64,000 nt of DNA, taken from assembly GCA_965153455.1 (NCBI GenBank), contig OZ234499.1, positions 9,606,271 through 9,670,270 of the forward strand, written 5' to 3'. The DNA comes from Sphagnum compactum (taxonomy: Eukaryota > Bryophyta > Sphagnopsida > Sphagnales). The stretch's first letter is position 1, and each line of letters opens with the position of its first letter. This document shows, one piece after another, positions 1 through 13,493 of this stretch. The position numbers and the translations under genes were made by a program. The notes below the pieces were generated by a model, which was not told where the DNA came from, ran no database searches, and was given only the letters and a program-made list of their open reading frames with translations.

Positions 1-65
1 GTAAAATAGACAAAAAATGGTGACATTGTGACAAGATTTTAGTACACCTTAAAGAATTTGGACCT
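1..65 (-). mobile_element. End of a MITE-like element (copy cut by window start)
   Basis: The first 65 bases match, in reverse complement, one end of the inverted-repeat element seen complete at 31,714-31,988 and 37,234-37,506. The terminal inverted repeat core AGTACACCTTAAAG is visible at about 40-54. The element lies directly against the 1.5-kb repeat here, as it does at 37,234, so the two were already neighbours before that block was duplicated. Confidence 0.6.
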
Positions 66-1511
66 TGTTAGGATAACATGAACTAGATTGGCTATATTTA
101 TAATGTCCGTAAATGCAATAGCAAATCAAGGCATAGGGTAGAGGGTAATAGGAATATTGTAATACATGGAAATAACAATTACATCAAAGGCTATATGTAG
201 AATAATTATTAAAGTGAATATATTTTAGTTCAATGATGATTTGCAAAGGCCAAATTTTGGCTTAAAATTTAAAAATCAAGTGAAACGTGACTAAAATGAT
301 TTTGCCAAAACAAGATCTCATCGAGGACAAAAGATTCTACAAATTATAATTTAAAAACACACAATGAACGAATTTTGACAAGATTTAGTGATTGGATGCG
401 AAATTAAAAACCATTAGGCACCAAAATGAAAGGCAATATTCTCCCCCAAAAAAAGTTAAACTTTTGGGGGGAAGGAATATAATCTTCGTTCATTAGACTA
501 GTGAATTCACTACTTCTTTAGTAATCCCTATTCATTACAACCAGTGAATTCACTCAAAATCTAGTGAAATCACTTGACATATGGGGACACCTTTTGTTGT
601 AATGCATGGACGGAGAACACAATGATCTCCATTTGAACTTAATTGAGCTATACATGAGATATACACATAAGTCGTAAATGTAAAAAATATTTCATACACA
701 TATGTAATAACATAATGTCTAAAACCCTCATGATATAGCACACAAAGTAGTTTAAACCATGTGGTACAGACTTGCGCAATTTTAGGGTACATGAATGTTA
801 CGCTTAGAATGACAAAATGGGAACAACAATGAACAATTCTAAAAGTAATGATCGAAGAACACATATGGAAACACATATAACCACATGATAACCACATATC
901 TGATGGTAGACTCAACACAAAGATTCCACCACATATGGAATGTAAAATACTAACAACAAATACAAGGTTCACTAAGTGTACAACACACATATGGTGAATT
1001 GAGCTTCAAATACTTGAGATATTCGATATGTATTTGCCACAAATCTATGTGCCATATCTACGCACCATATGTATGTCGCACATATGTGTATGTACCATGT
1101 AAATGAATCTCCCATAAACTTGTACAATAAGTTTTTCAGATCTATATATGCCATCTAGATGTGCCACATGTATGCAGCTACTGTATGTGCCATTAATATT
1201 TAAGCACCATATGTGTCCTCCATAAATAGCTATGTAAGATACATATGCACCATGCATAGTAGATGATAGAAAGCTAAGGACAATATTTGATGCTACTATT
1301 AAATGATTCAATGGATGGAAGGAGGTACACTAGGATGCCATTATAATGCAAAATGGAACCCAATAGGGTACTAAAATGGACAGATCTTGAAATTGCCATT
1401 ATTATTGTAATAGTAAGACACCAAGGACTTGCCAAGAAATTATGCACATTAGCACCAGGGGAAAGTTGTTTTTTCATGTATTACAAGATATTATGGCACC
1501 ACAAAAGCTAA
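66..1511 (-). repeat. 1.5-kb dispersed repeat, copy A (inverted relative to copy B)
   Basis: This block is the reverse complement of 35,666-37,233 with only scattered differences. Copy B holds about 110 extra bases near 36,713-36,820. It is rich in CATATG-type motifs and contains a strong hairpin (about 434-475) with arms built of C and A runs facing T and G runs. It ends sharply at 1,511, where the CACTA-like terminus begins. Short ORFs exist in both copies on the equivalent strand, but their composition looks non-coding and no family is recognised. It may be a non-autonomous transposon or part of a segmental duplication. Confidence 0.8.
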
Positions 1512-2660
1512 CACTAGTAGAAAACCCCCCCTTTTGCAACTGCATTTTCAACTATTGTTCGACTACAAACATAGTTGAAAACAACAAAAACAGTTGCAAA
1601 TTATTTTTTGCAATTGGGAAATGTTTTTCTCAACTGCAAACCAACCGAGTCGATAAGTACAAGTCGAGAACGTCATTACAGTTGAAAGTGTTTGCCACAT
1701 GTCAATACCATATCAATAGCCACTACCGACCATTTTAGTCGTAAAATGTTCTACCAATCTAGTTGAGGGATGTTGTCAACTACTTTCACATGGTGGTGAA
1801 TTTCATCTGTTGACTAGGCATGACGTCAACAGACATTTAGTTGTAATTTTGACTATGCTAGATGTATGCAAGTTGGAATGTTTGTCCAATAGTGAGGTGA
1901 TGTGTGGCACACTTGTAACCCTAAACCAATAGTCCACCCAAAGTAAAGGATTAGTTGGAAAGTCGACTATGTTGCAACTAGGATGAGAAAATCATTTGGC
2001 CAATAGTGAAATAACACATGGCAATTTCATATGTTTAATGGATAGTCGAGGCGTAGTAAAGATTGAGTTGTAAGGTCGACTATTGCGTAACTATGTTTGT
2101 GGAGCATTTAGGCTAATAGTGGGGCAACACGTGGCACTTTTAATTGTGCACCATGTTGCACAATACGAAAAATTGAACGGATGGCCAATAATGAAGTGAC
2201 GCATGGCACACTCACGCCCCTATAACAAAAGTCGAGCAATAGTAAAAATTTAGTTGATAGGTCGACTGGATTTAGCAATAATGCTAAGGCGCGAGGTGCA
2301 TCAACAGAGTTGTGAAAGGAATCGAGCTTAAGTACAAAACCTAACTAGTATAGTGGGAGATGTATGTAAGAAAAGAGGTCAAGATTAGTTGCCCAAAAGT
2401 TAACATGTGTATTTTCTTTTGTCATTATAGTTGATATTGAGTTGACCAATGGACTACAATGCAGTTGGCATTAAGTTGAATCTTTATATTGCAATAATTG
2501 TAGTATACGAACCATGTAAGCTAAACAAATGAAATCTAATGAAATCATTAGTACATCTAGTTTGCATTATTATCTTCAAACCTCAACCAAAGGGAATTCA
2601 AGATGCAACACTCCATTGACTCCTACAATTAGTTGTAAATATGCAACTTCCTACTCTGGT
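1512..2660. repeat. CACTA-type terminus and subterminal repeat array
   Basis: The terminus CACTAGTAGAAAA lies at 1,512-1,524, preceded by TAA as a possible 3-bp target duplication. The next kilobase is saturated with AGTTG/CAACT motifs. A longer motif of the form CCAATAGTGA..., ending in (C/T)A(T/C)GGCAC or a close variant, recurs near 1,885, 1,998, 2,110 and 2,182. Dense subterminal motif repeats are characteristic of CACTA elements, where they bind the element-encoded proteins. Confidence 0.55.
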
Positions 2661-4310
2661 TCACTTTAAATCTAGAACCAAACGAGTCTACATACCAACC
2701 ATTGGAAGTGTGAAGTTACAACAAAGTCTATTATACTCCAATAAGGGGGACAACTCCAAGGACAAAGATTCCACGCCCCTGATGATAAACTTCCATGAAC
2801 AATGTCTTGTAACCATCACACAAAGGTATTAGGGGTTTCCACAACTCAAACAATACAGAACAATCGCAATGCTTAACAAAAATGCAATCATGTGCTGCAG
2901 TTGGCTATGATGTGAAATCTAGGATATGTAAGATCAACCTTTTCAACCTACCAAAATCAAGGAGGCAACTATTATCAAAATCAACCTCACCTAGTAAACT
3001 AAGTTTGAAACTGCATATAAGTCCTACAAATGCATTTACAAATTATGTATTGTCTTGGAAATATTTAATGTTCCACAAATCTCTTAGACCAATGCAAATG
3101 CTCTAAACTTTCACTGGCTTGCAAATACCTTTCATCAATTGGGTAATCTATAGCAAGGCATCGACATATCATCAGATTCAAGTACTATTTACTCAAACCT
3201 TTTACTCATACTTACTTGAATACTCTTAAGGAGAGTAATAATTCATCCACATAGCCTTGATATCGTTGTTCCCAACTACCCTGCACATGCTTACCAACCC
3301 CAAACCCGGCCCCCACCAACATTGGGCAAAATATGCACTAAATTCAATGAAAATTACACGCCCTATTAAGCACAAACAATCATAAGGCAACTAACATGCA
3401 TTAGGCTAGATGAAGCTTGCCTGCCTACTAGCACTAAAGAGACAATTAATATAAAATATGGATGAATTTCAAGTTAATTTTCCAAATGTGCCACTGAATA
3501 TACTCAACACTAAAAGCTAACAAAGAAATGTTCATGAACTTATGGCAATAAACTCACAACATACTTTTAAGCCATGTATAGTTCTTCCATTGCACCAATG
3601 TCCCAAGCCTTCCTGCACACAATCAACCAAAAAAATCCATGTTATAATATGCACAACATATAAATGCAGCACAAACCTTTTACACATGATCCTTTGAGGC
3701 CATCACAAGGTTCTACAAATAGTGTCTCCATTATAGGCCATCTTCATTACTACATTAGTCACATTAGCAACCCCATCTTTTAGTTGTAAAACAATCTCCA
3801 TAAACCTGCATCGATGGATCCTTACCACCCTAATCCACATCAACTTCTTTAACAATCTTTGCAGACTATTAACCATACCAGTGAATGGGCTTCTAGTCCA
3901 TTTGAGACATGTAGACCTAATAGTAGAGTGGCAGAAAATTATATGAAGACACAACCTAGTGAGGCAACCAAATTGTATGGTCTATGATGAATAGCTAAGG
4001 AACGTCGGCTAAAACAAGGTATTCACGGTCCCATAAAATGGTGGTCCCTATTATGTCCTTGAGGTGTAATTGAGGCGGATCATCTACATCATTTGTCAGA
4101 AACAATGGGACCTTACCATCCATTACATCTTCAACCCCAACTGAATAATATTTTTCAGATATTGGTTTGCCATGGTAAGAATCAATCCCTAGAAGTCATG
4201 TAATCCTTCCAGTGGCCACTATTTGATTGACATTGACACCATCCAACAACTGGACTTTGACACCCTTGTTAAACTATATGCCCAAAAACACAAAGGAGAC
4301 ACCAACTTCA
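2661..4310. other. Internal transposon-like DNA with no recognised gene
   Basis: Only short unrelated ORFs are present (for example 2,882-3,106 plus and 3,954-3,703 minus). None has a recognisable domain or a partner exon. The stretch lies inside the presumed CACTA element. Confidence 0.4.
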
Positions 4311-4447
4311 AAGTAAAGATCCTTCATCAGCAAGAGATTACAAGAATGCAATTTTAAGTAAAGATCCTTCATTACCAAAGAGATTAAAGGAATGCAATTT
4401 CAAGTAAAGATCCTTCATCAACAAAAAATTACAAGTCTCTAATTTCA
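4311..4447. repeat. Three tandem 46-bp repeats
   Basis: The unit begins AAGTAAAGATCCTTCAT and starts at about 4,311, 4,356 and 4,402. The copies differ by a few substitutions. Confidence 0.8.
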
Positions 4448-4814
4448 AACAAGGTTGGAGCCTGTACCTTCTGCGATTTCATGGTTCCCTTAATCGACCG
4501 TGTTTCCCGCATTGATGTTGTAGGTACTATGGCCTTTCGAGCAACCATCCTTCTACCCAAATTAGGGTTTTCCCTCCAACTGTTCCACGGGTGGGCTTAG
4601 TAGTGTTGCCAATCATTGGTTCAGCCTCATTCCTAGCCTCTAATTGCCCGCTTGATTCCTTTGCACTTGTGGCTATGTACCATCCACAAGCATGAGTCCC
4701 TTAAGGTTGGTCCTTGACCAAAACATGCACATATACTTCAACCCCAATGTGAACATAAAAATAGATCTAGTGGACAAATGTTTGAAGCATCATTTATGCA
4801 CACTTGGGATGGCT

Positions 4815-5644
4815 TTAAGTACCTTCCAGTGACAGTGCCTTAGGTTTCTCTTGAACCTCAAGTGCTTTAGGTTCCATCCCACTACTCTTTGTGATTCCAT
4901 CCCCACTTGCAAGGTTAACCTTCTTTGTGCATGCAGGTTCCTCAACAAACTGGGTAAACCCTAAGTATTGTTGCGTGGGTTGGGATTCTGCTAGCGGGCT
5001 TTCTATTGCACTTTTGTCCACCACCACCACTCCTTCCAAGATTCTTTCTGCCCTTACCCCTTCTTCCACTACATGCAATTCCCCACCACCATTCTCACAT
5101 GCAAAGGTTTCAACAGATTGCTTTTGTGCAGGAGGTACCTGTGAGCTAGGGAGGAGGGGTTTGAACCTTGACAAGAGTCCAATTATTGTTGACAAATTAT
5201 TGTCAAACTTTGTCATCCATGATTGCATGGATGACACTTTGTCCATCACCTCCACCTGTGTCCTTTGAGTGGTCATGTAAAACTTGGATCGACCCAACCT
5301 TTTCTGTCATGAGATGTAGGGCATTGTTGAGAGCAACATTTGTTTGCTCCAATCTTTGTAACCTCCCCATGCCACTCGAGGCTTCCTATCATAACCTCCC
5401 CAATCCAAATTAGAAAAGTAACATGGAATTCTTTCATTTGTGAACTACGACTATCAGTTATACATCTAGTGCCCAAAATAAATCTTATCACATCACAAAT
5501 AGTAGATGAAACTTTGTTTAGGTCTGGTGTGTACCTTGCTATTAGAAAAATCAGCCAACTGTTGCGCGACCTCAGTGATGGAGGGGGGTTGTTCTTGACT
5601 TGCACACTTTGTAACAGATACCATGACACATTTGGATGAACCAT
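4815..5644 (-). pseudogene. 3' coding relics of the CACTA-like ORF
   Basis: On the minus strand, near 5,600-5,500, one frame reads a peptide including SITEVAQQLADF followed by FSNSKVHTRP. Further 3', 5,297-4,815 reads an open 160-codon stretch with a heptad-like start (VEVMDKVSSMQSWMTKFDNN) and then a glutamate- and proline-rich tail. Downstream of the Transposase_24 domain, plant En/Spm ORFs usually carry a helical, low-complexity C-terminal region, so order and strand fit the relic at 6,832-6,098. The frame shifts between the two pieces, so the gene is broken. The assignment rests mainly on position. Confidence 0.3.
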
Positions 5645-6097
5645 GAGGCTTTATGTGTACATGGATAGGCCATTGTTAGACCTGAAATAAATTGTCTAAT
5701 TACTCAAGTTTTGTAATCATGAAAATGGTGGGAACCTAATTCACCAAGTCTTGGAGAACCCCAGCCTTCCCTTTCCTCCCAAAAAGGCTAGGTTTTTGAA
5801 CCTTGGCCTTGTAAGCCTTCATTGCCTATTCAAACACATTTCCAAAATAGTAAGTTGCCCTATGGAGCTATTAACACATATCTACAGCACTAAATTCCCC
5901 CATAAACAACACAAGTTTCCCAAAATGGAACCATGCAATCCAAACCATCTAAACTTAGAAAAATATTTGTAGTGCATTATTAAAACCACAAAATGTAGTT
6001 GGCTTCACCTAAACTATGCATCTAGATCTAGGTAGTTGGATATCACATAATGAAAGTGAAAAAAGGTCAAGTTTTATACCATGGACTTGGCCACTTG

Positions 6098-6832
6098 CTA
6101 TGGAGAATTCCAATACAACTTAAGCTTCTGCCATGCTTCATCTGATACATCAGGGGGTGGACCATGAGATGGATCCTTCTCCCACAATCCTTTTAAGCGT
6201 GACCTCTCATATTTCAAGGCACACCGCACAGCTTCTTTCAACCCAGGAATTGACAATTGATTTCCCATGTACTCAAATTCTTCATTTAACTCTGCCTTAA
6301 GATTAGCCATATCTTATGGGTTTTGGTTTTTCACAAGGACAATGGAGACATCCATGTACTTGGTACAAAGCCTCCGAATTGAGTCTTCAAACCGTGGCTT
6401 ATTAATAGAACGGCCTGTAAGAGAGCCTCCTAAATCAACTTGGATGGATTGGGGTTTTCTACCATTTGCTTTCTGGCGTTGCATCTCAAGTTTTACTATT
6501 TTCTTTGAGACTCGCTGGGCCTTGCGTATGTTGCTAGTTTGGACACTAATGGGTGAAGTGATTTGTGCCCCACTGCTTGCACCTAAACTAGGGTTGGATA
6601 ATGTTGTCAAACGAGGGCCAATTTGTACAATTATAACAAGGTGCCCTCCTTCACATGGCACATTTGGGATGCCATGAAGAGGACCCATGTTTTGGGATGT
6701 AGTTGGCACGAATGACCAACCATATTCACTTGAACCAGCAAGCTTGGGAGGCGGGTCAATGGCAGGCAATTTTGTTTGATGACCGTAATTTATCTGTTGT
6801 TGTTTTATGGCCTTTTGTGCCTTTCCCTGCAC
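6098..6832 (-). pseudogene. Plant En/Spm-type (Transposase_24-like) ORF fragment with one in-frame stop
   Basis: A single minus-strand frame runs from 6,832 to 6,098, broken only by a TAA at 6,313-6,311. Near its end it reads LKYERSRLKGLWEKDP, then GPPPDVSDEAWQKLKLYW. An R-rich RLK segment followed by PPPDV and a W..L...YW core is the hallmark of the plant Ptta/En/Spm transposase-associated domain. The expected continuation (a KN.ANR-like basic stretch) is lost at a stop just after WNSP. The 5' part is basic with K-Q-rich segments. This protein belongs to mobile elements and is probably not translated in full here. The gene lies in the element bounded by the CACTA terminus at 1,512, with transcription pointing towards that terminus. 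Confidence 0.55.
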
Positions 6833-7149
6833 ACACAGTCAGCAACACCATCTCTAGCCACACATGCTAGGTAAAACAAACAGTAATTTGTTCACCAACT
6901 ACCACTTATGATTTTTGGGATCCAACCTTGGTTTGGCTTTTGCCAAATTGGTTCTAGTTACGGACCAGATTTGTTGATTGCATTTGGTGATAAACATATA
7001 ATAATCTTCCCAAAAATTTGGGCAAACCATTATACATAATCAGCATCCTGAGTTTCTGTTGCCTTTCTAGAAGCAATGGGAAGACTCAGACGTGATGTTG
7101 GCTAGCACTCGAAAGACATTGCGAATAAAAAAAGTCAACAGTATCCTCA

Positions 7150-7466
7150 TTCAAGCTGCAACAAGCTTCTGAAGGAAAGTCACAACAAGCTTCTGAAGGA
7201 AAGCTGCAACAAGCTTCTAAAAGAAAGCTGCAAGCTTCTGAAGGAAAGCCCCAACAAGCTTTTGAAGGAAAGCTGTAACAAGCTTCCTCATTCAAGCTGC
7301 AACAAGCTTCTGAAGGAAAGTTGCAATAAGCTTTTCATGGAAAGCTGCAACATGCTTCTAAAGGAAAGCTGCAACAAGCTTCTGAAAGAAAGCTGCAACA
7401 AGCTTCTGAAGGAAAGCCCCAACAAGCTTCTGAAGGAAAACTGCAACAAGCTTTTGAAGGAAAGAA
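7150..7466. repeat. 24-bp minisatellite, about 13 units
   Basis: The unit is close to CAACAAGCTTCTGAAGGAAA plus four more bases (GCTG). It repeats with small changes, giving a HindIII site in most units. Because 24 is a multiple of three, one frame reads a periodic peptide (KESCNKLL repeats), but that is a by-product of the period. Confidence 0.9.
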
Positions 7467-8368
7467 CTTTTATTTCATTTTAGCATGTCCCTGTATATGC
7501 AAGCATCTTTGCCTTAAAGACATAGAGGTCTATATATATTTATATAAAGGTTGGGGCCTCCTGCACCCTGAACATATCCTTTAAGCACACCACTGGTGAC
7601 TACTTGGATGCAGAACATCAACTAAAGCCACTAGAAAAAGGCTTGATGAAGTTGCAGAAAAATCTCCACAACAACAATTAGCTTGAAATAATTGCACAAC
7701 ATATGCACCCTAACAACATCTACCAACTGAGGTTGAGTTTAGCATCACTTGCTCACAAGGTGACGTGCGTCTCTTTGGTCTAGGAGGTCCTCGGGAATGC
7801 ACAGATGTGGAGCCTCGGGGCGTGACATCATTTTGCTCAGGTTTTGTGCCTTCAATCTCTTCAGATTTGGGCTCCCACTCCCGTTTTTCATCTCGTTCCT
7901 CCCTTTCAGGAATCAGCTGGTCATTCCCTTCCTCCCATTCGTAGATAGACTCCTCACTGTTGTCTTGCATTGCAAGCAGTTTTACAACTCGTTGCCTTGT
8001 TTCTGTTGCAGCTTGCCTCTGTGTTCTTCATGGGGTGCGCTTGGGAAGATCAACCTCTAACAGTTTCTTCTGTTGACAAGTCCTAGAAGTGACGTTGTGA
8101 CTGTGATATCAACTGAAAACATCAAAACCCGATTAACACCAATATAATCTGAGGAAAAGATGGCAGGTGTGTAGCTAATATGAACATTAGGTTGTAACAC
8201 TAGGAAGGAGATTGGCACTGGGGAGCAAAAGGGACCACTACAAGTGCAAGTGTAGACAACTATTATAGCCTAGAAGCCCAAAACACTAAGAGAAGCACCA
8301 ATGATCTTCCATCAAAGTTGTAAAGTCCAGGAGAGGAGGGCATTTTTATGAGACCAAATTGACTATAA

Positions 8369-8620
8369 GACAGAAGTGAATAATGTTAAAAAAAACCTAA
8401 AACAGGAGAGAGGTGACAGAAGTGAACAATGCTAAAAGAACCTAAGACAAGAGAGAGGTGATAGTTGCGAACAATGTTAAAAGAACCTAAGATAGGAGAG
8501 AGGTGATAGAAAGTGAGCAATGCTAAAAGAACCTAAGACAGGAAAAAGGTGACAGTTGCGAGCAATTCTAAAAGAACCTAAGACAGGAGAGAGGTGACAG
8601 AACTGAGCAATGTGAAAAGG
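8369..8620. repeat. 45-bp minisatellite, about 5.5 units
   Basis: The units carry AAAAGAACCTAAGACAGGAG or close variants, start at about 8,369 and recur every 45-46 bases. Successive units differ at a few positions, which suggests an old array. Confidence 0.85.
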
Positions 8621-9030
8621 TTCTAGAGGACGTTCCAGTTGAAGCACGGAGTTGTATGGCACATTCAAATGGGAGATTGCACAGGCACGTGTTTAGGGTT
8701 CCTTACGTAGTTCTACCCTGTTCTACCACGAGATTTCATTTTGACTTAAGCATAATGCATCCCTCTCATGCACTTTCAAGCATAGTGTTACAGCCTCTCT
8801 CCATGTATGAGTGGAGCTACAATGGCAAGGTAGTGAACTTACAATTCCTCGATAGCTTGCAATAAGCCACATTTTCTCATATGTGCCTGGTTCTTTGTAA
8901 CTTGGTGCCTTCTGACCTCCTCGTAGCTGACAATAGGTGATGTCATTTCTGTTCCATTCGAACTTCCCTCCCTACTATTGACACTATTTTCATCAGTTGC
9001 ATCCATATCTCTAGTGACGTCTAAATCCAT

Positions 9031-12000
9031 TTTACTCCTCCCATTCGACTTCCAGCCCCTCTCAAAATGGATCTTGTCTAACTGACACTAGTTTTCAATG
9101 CACTTTCATGCAAGGTGTGTATGAACATAACAATGTACCCTGCGCTTTTTTTGTAATTCTAGGCCCCAACCCTGGCTATCAATCTTGCCCCACCTAGCTT
9201 GCTGTAGGTGAAACGGGTGGGCCATAAACTTGTCATTCTACCTACCATGAGAAAAGCAATTACTTTCATGGATTCTGAGATTGCACCCTTTGCCAATGTC
9301 TAATGTTGGCCCACCTTTGTTTGTGTTATTTCCATCTTTGAACATAACTCTGCCCAATTACATAACATATAGTTGTGGTCATGAACTTTATGCAAAAAGA
9401 TCTTCCAGTGTTTGGGGTTAATGGTTGGAGGTAAGCATACAGCAGGTGGCAGCCACCCCTCGGTAGTGCACAGCTAAGATGGGAGTTGTAATGGTCTCAA
9501 TATACATGAGCATTACAAGTAAGCACAACTACAAGTTGAACTTTGCAATTCAGTTCACAAGACAAATTCAACAAGAACCAGCTGCTAAAAAGTCCTTGTC
9601 TTATTACAACATTGGTCAATAAATTACATTGGAATAAAATCTTTTAGAGAGTGGTCAAGGCACATCAACTAAGCCTTCTAGGAGTCCACTAGTTCACCTG
9701 AAAATGGCACCTCCCGAAGGTAGTGAATCCAACAAAACATGCTTTGATGGTCTTGATTGGTTACTGGAATGAAACCCTGTGACCACACAGCAAGCACCTA
9801 TCTATATGGAACTATTAAACATGCAATCAAAAACCAAACTTCCAGCTCCAATTGAAACTCCCTGTTGAAGATCTACAACAAAGATGACTACAGATGGTGC
9901 TACATCACATGTACCACAGCTTGGGATGGTAGTGAAATAGTTCCGGGCTAATCATCCGCCAGGGTCATCCTCTAAGTGGTCCAATGTTTCTTGCATTGAC
10001 AAGATCTTGCCAGGGATCCCAACCACTGTCAGTCACTCTATAGACCAGGGCAAAAATCTGCATCAGTTCAAGGAGATGCCCAAAGCCTCAAAGTTTTCTA
10101 TACTCCACTCTTCCAAGAACTTAACTCCAAAATGGGATTGACAGCTGAGCCAACAATGACATAGGCCACAACTGCCAAGTTCTTCACAAGCCCAAACACC
10201 TGCCAAGTTCTTCACAAGCCCAAACACCTGCCAATGTACAACCACATTTGTGTCAATCAATGGGTCTAAACTGAAAATGTAAGGATAGTTCCAAAGAGAT
10301 TCCCAACTTGACTGGCATAGCCAAGGGGCTTTACACACCTAGTCCTCAGGTGTTTCGCAAGGCACATCATTCCATAGTGAGAGTTATGCAACTGCTGAAG
10401 CTTTGCCAACTTCCCTTAAGAGACCCACAACATGCAAAAGCCTAATTGTTTAATGGAAGGAATTAGTGAAGGAGGTGTTTTAATTCCATGTTGCCCTATA
10501 TGATTCTCTACATCCTCCCTCCTGCCCAATCAACTGGTGACTGCCTGGCTGTTTAGTGGTGGGAATTGGTGACGAAGTAATTCCATGTTGCCTTGTCTGT
10601 ATCTCCAGTGTTCCACATGTGTTTTGTGACACATGCAATACATGGCCTTCATCTTTATGGGTGATGCAACTCTGCAAGCAACCCATGTACAAGTCATTAT
10701 ATAAACCAAATTCTATCCATGGATTCACAAGTTCTCTTATGCATGCATGTGATTCTAAGGTACACCTCTAAATGCCCATGCTATCAAATGCATGCGTAGC
10801 TGTCAATCATACATTGGATCAAGATTGAGCCAAAATTTTATCACCTTTCATTGGAACCCAAATGTTGAACAAATATTTTTGCAACACCCTTTTATTTTTT
10901 AGACTTATTCTTAAAAATTCAAATCTTCATTTTCATTTCCATTTTCTTGTTAGATGGCATCAGAGTTCCATATTTTGGAGAGCTTCAATAGATGTTATTT
11001 AGTGAAAGCTAAGTCACCAAACATTCGAGCATTGACATGACATAAAATGATACATAAATGACTGATTGGTGTCATATTAAGTAATCTGTACACATATCAC
11101 TAATTTATGATACCACAAAACCCAGGTTAAAAAACTATTTCAAAAACAAATTTACTAATCACATGGAACAAAGGTGTTTATATCGTGTAATCATATATGA
11201 AAATCACCTTGAAAAACCTAATAAACCCTTGCAATATGTGGGAAATAGTTCAAATTGGCACACCCATAGATTGTACATGTATGTATGTTGGTCATTGGTC
11301 CTAGAAGGTACCAAAATTATTTAGCAGTTTGACAAGTTGTACTAATTGATTGAATAAAATTTAGCAATATTCATAACAAGAAGACATAATAAACAACCAA
11401 ATTAAATTAACCTCTAAAAAATCATTGATTTTTTTGTCATTTGCTAGTGAAAAAACATCAAAGACCAACCCTAGCATGGTTTTGAAAATGTAAGAATGGA
11501 ATTTTCTTAAACATTTGGCCTATGAAGAGGCTAAGAATATGAGGAGATACAAGCTAATTTGGACATTTCTTTATTACATATAAAGTTCCAAAGGGGTTTA
11601 TAGAACTATAATTGGCTTTTAAAATGCTTAAGGAGTGGGAGTTTATATTAAAACCAATCCATATTGAGTCCATTTTGCATATGGAGGCCCAAAGCAAGTA
11701 ATTCTTCTGAGTAAATTTACAATAAGGAGTGACACCCATTATGCAATTAGTTGTTTGATCATTATTTTTTGCCCCAAACAAGAAGAAAAAATCAACAAAA
11801 AACGGGGATGTCAATTTTTAAAAATATATAGACATCAAGTAATTTTTTTATTTTTTGGAAATAAATCTTTAAAATTTTTATGTAGAAAAAATTGGATAAA
11901 AACCATGATACCAAACCTTTTCAATCCTAAAATCAACAATAAAGCTGTGGGAAAAACTTGTTTGTCCAACCTCAAAGCTAAATACCACATTACGTTACAC

Positions 12001-12844
12001 AGTGTTTTTTTTTCCCAATCTTCTCATGTTGCACCAAAAGTGGCAATTAGCCACAATATGATTTAACGAAGTCTCAATGTTAAAGAAATAAGGCCAGTTT
12101 GAAAGAAAAGAACGATCTAATCAAAACCCTCCAAACACCTAGGCTCTTTCATAACTTTCTTTTTGGAAATGTGGCCATTTTTTCCGTGAACATTCCTAAA
12201 TTTTTCTTTGACCCTGTTCGCATAGGATCTTTTTATAAAATAGCATAATATCGAAACTTCTCAACAAAACAAATTCATTGTGGGCTCATTGGCATCTAAA
12301 AGACTTAAAATCCTAACCTTCAATTCTATTTCTATTTTTTTCCTTTTTGCAGGCTTGAGTTTTTTGGAATCCAACATAATTAATGCTTGTGATTGCTACA
12401 TATCAAATAAACAAATTTAATCATACCAGTAGATGTATGGTATTGGAATTTTTTTGAACTTTGATACTAGTCTAAGTCCTAGTATTAGTGCATCTCCAAT
12501 ACCGTAACCCAGGGTCAATTTCCACATTGACAAAATGAATAATAATTATTTTTGAAAGAAAGAATTCATTTTTGCAACTTCAATTTTATTCTTATTTCAT
12601 GATCTATTCAATTTCATATTTTCACAAAAAATCATTTCAGTATTTGAAGGATTATTTATTGACAAAATTGGCCATAGGCTAAGGTAGTAATAGCCAAGTG
12701 TGTCCATATCAACCAAGCATGTGAACCCTAGGATAAAGGCCAATCAAATTTTATCACAAGTTCTCATGGAGACCCCTATAGGGTGACATCACACTCAAAT
12801 TAGCCTAAATAGACATCATAGTTAGTTGCTCATCTATTTCTTTA

Positions 12845-12846
<2 letters not shown>
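9031..12846. other. Intergenic DNA without a supported gene
   Basis: Only short ORFs without recognisable domains occur here. The stretch becomes more AT-rich after about 10,850. The one clear local structure is a perfect 28-bp duplication at 10,173-10,228. Confidence 0.5.
10173..10228. repeat. Perfect 28-bp tandem duplication
   Basis: The unit beginning TGCCAAGTTCTTCACAAG occurs twice back to back (10,173-10,200 and 10,201-10,228) with no differences, so the duplication is recent. Confidence 0.95.

Positions 12847-12900
<54 letters not shown>
12847..12900. repeat. (AT)n microsatellite
   Basis: About 27 uninterrupted AT dinucleotides. The array is self-complementary, can form a cruciform and is likely to vary in length. 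Confidence 0.98.
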
Positions 12901-12902
<2 letters not shown>

Positions 12903-13493
12903 TGAAATATCAAGAGAAGGTTCACCTATCTAAAGCTAAACATACTTAGCTCTTCAAGAATGTAAAAAACATTTCAAATTTGTGGGTACTCAATATGCAA
13001 TGAGCTTTTGAATCTCAACAATGACTTGCATCATATTTATAAAAATTTAAGAATATAAATGAACTTTTATTTGACAATATATTAATATGCATTTGACACC
13101 TTGAGATATTGCATGCATTGATATAAATAAATAATAGTAAAATGACATAACGAGTGAAACATAAGTTAAGTTAAATATATTGTGAAACTTTGAACGTTTC
13201 AAAAAACACATAAATTTTAAATGTTTTATTGAACATCAAATATGAGAATTCTCTCTTAACTATTATTTTATATAGAACCCAATGATGTTTAAAATCATGA
13301 GTTAGAAAAGAAAAATGTTAATCTAAAGAACAAACATGTATGTTCATATTCTAAAAGTCCATTGGATATGGACTTTTTAAAATGGACTATCCACTTCCAT
13401 GAATTAGGTTGTGTGATAATTAAAACCTTATTGTGCTTCCATGGTTCATATTTATAAATCAAACTTATCTGTGTACATTATATAGTGGAATGG

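Larger units (their letters stand above)
1512..9030 (-). mobile_element. Degraded CACTA (En/Spm)-like DNA transposon, approximate extent
   Basis: The left boundary is well supported. At 1,512 the sequence CACTAGTAGAAAA, a typical CACTA terminus, starts exactly where homology to copy B of the 1.5-kb repeat stops. It is followed by about 1 kb of subterminal repeats. Minus-strand coding relics at 6,832-6,098 resemble the plant En/Spm 'Transposase_24' type. Further minus-strand ORFs at 9,030-8,839 and 7,970-7,710 are acidic or low-complexity and could be upstream exons. The right end is not found: no matching TAGTG terminus was seen, so 9,030 is only the last position with a plausible element ORF. 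It may be several nested pieces. Confidence 0.45.

Noticed and set aside
7262-7483. An ORF with a periodic KESCNKLL peptide.
   Set aside because: A 24-bp minisatellite automatically gives a periodic open frame; nothing else suggests coding.
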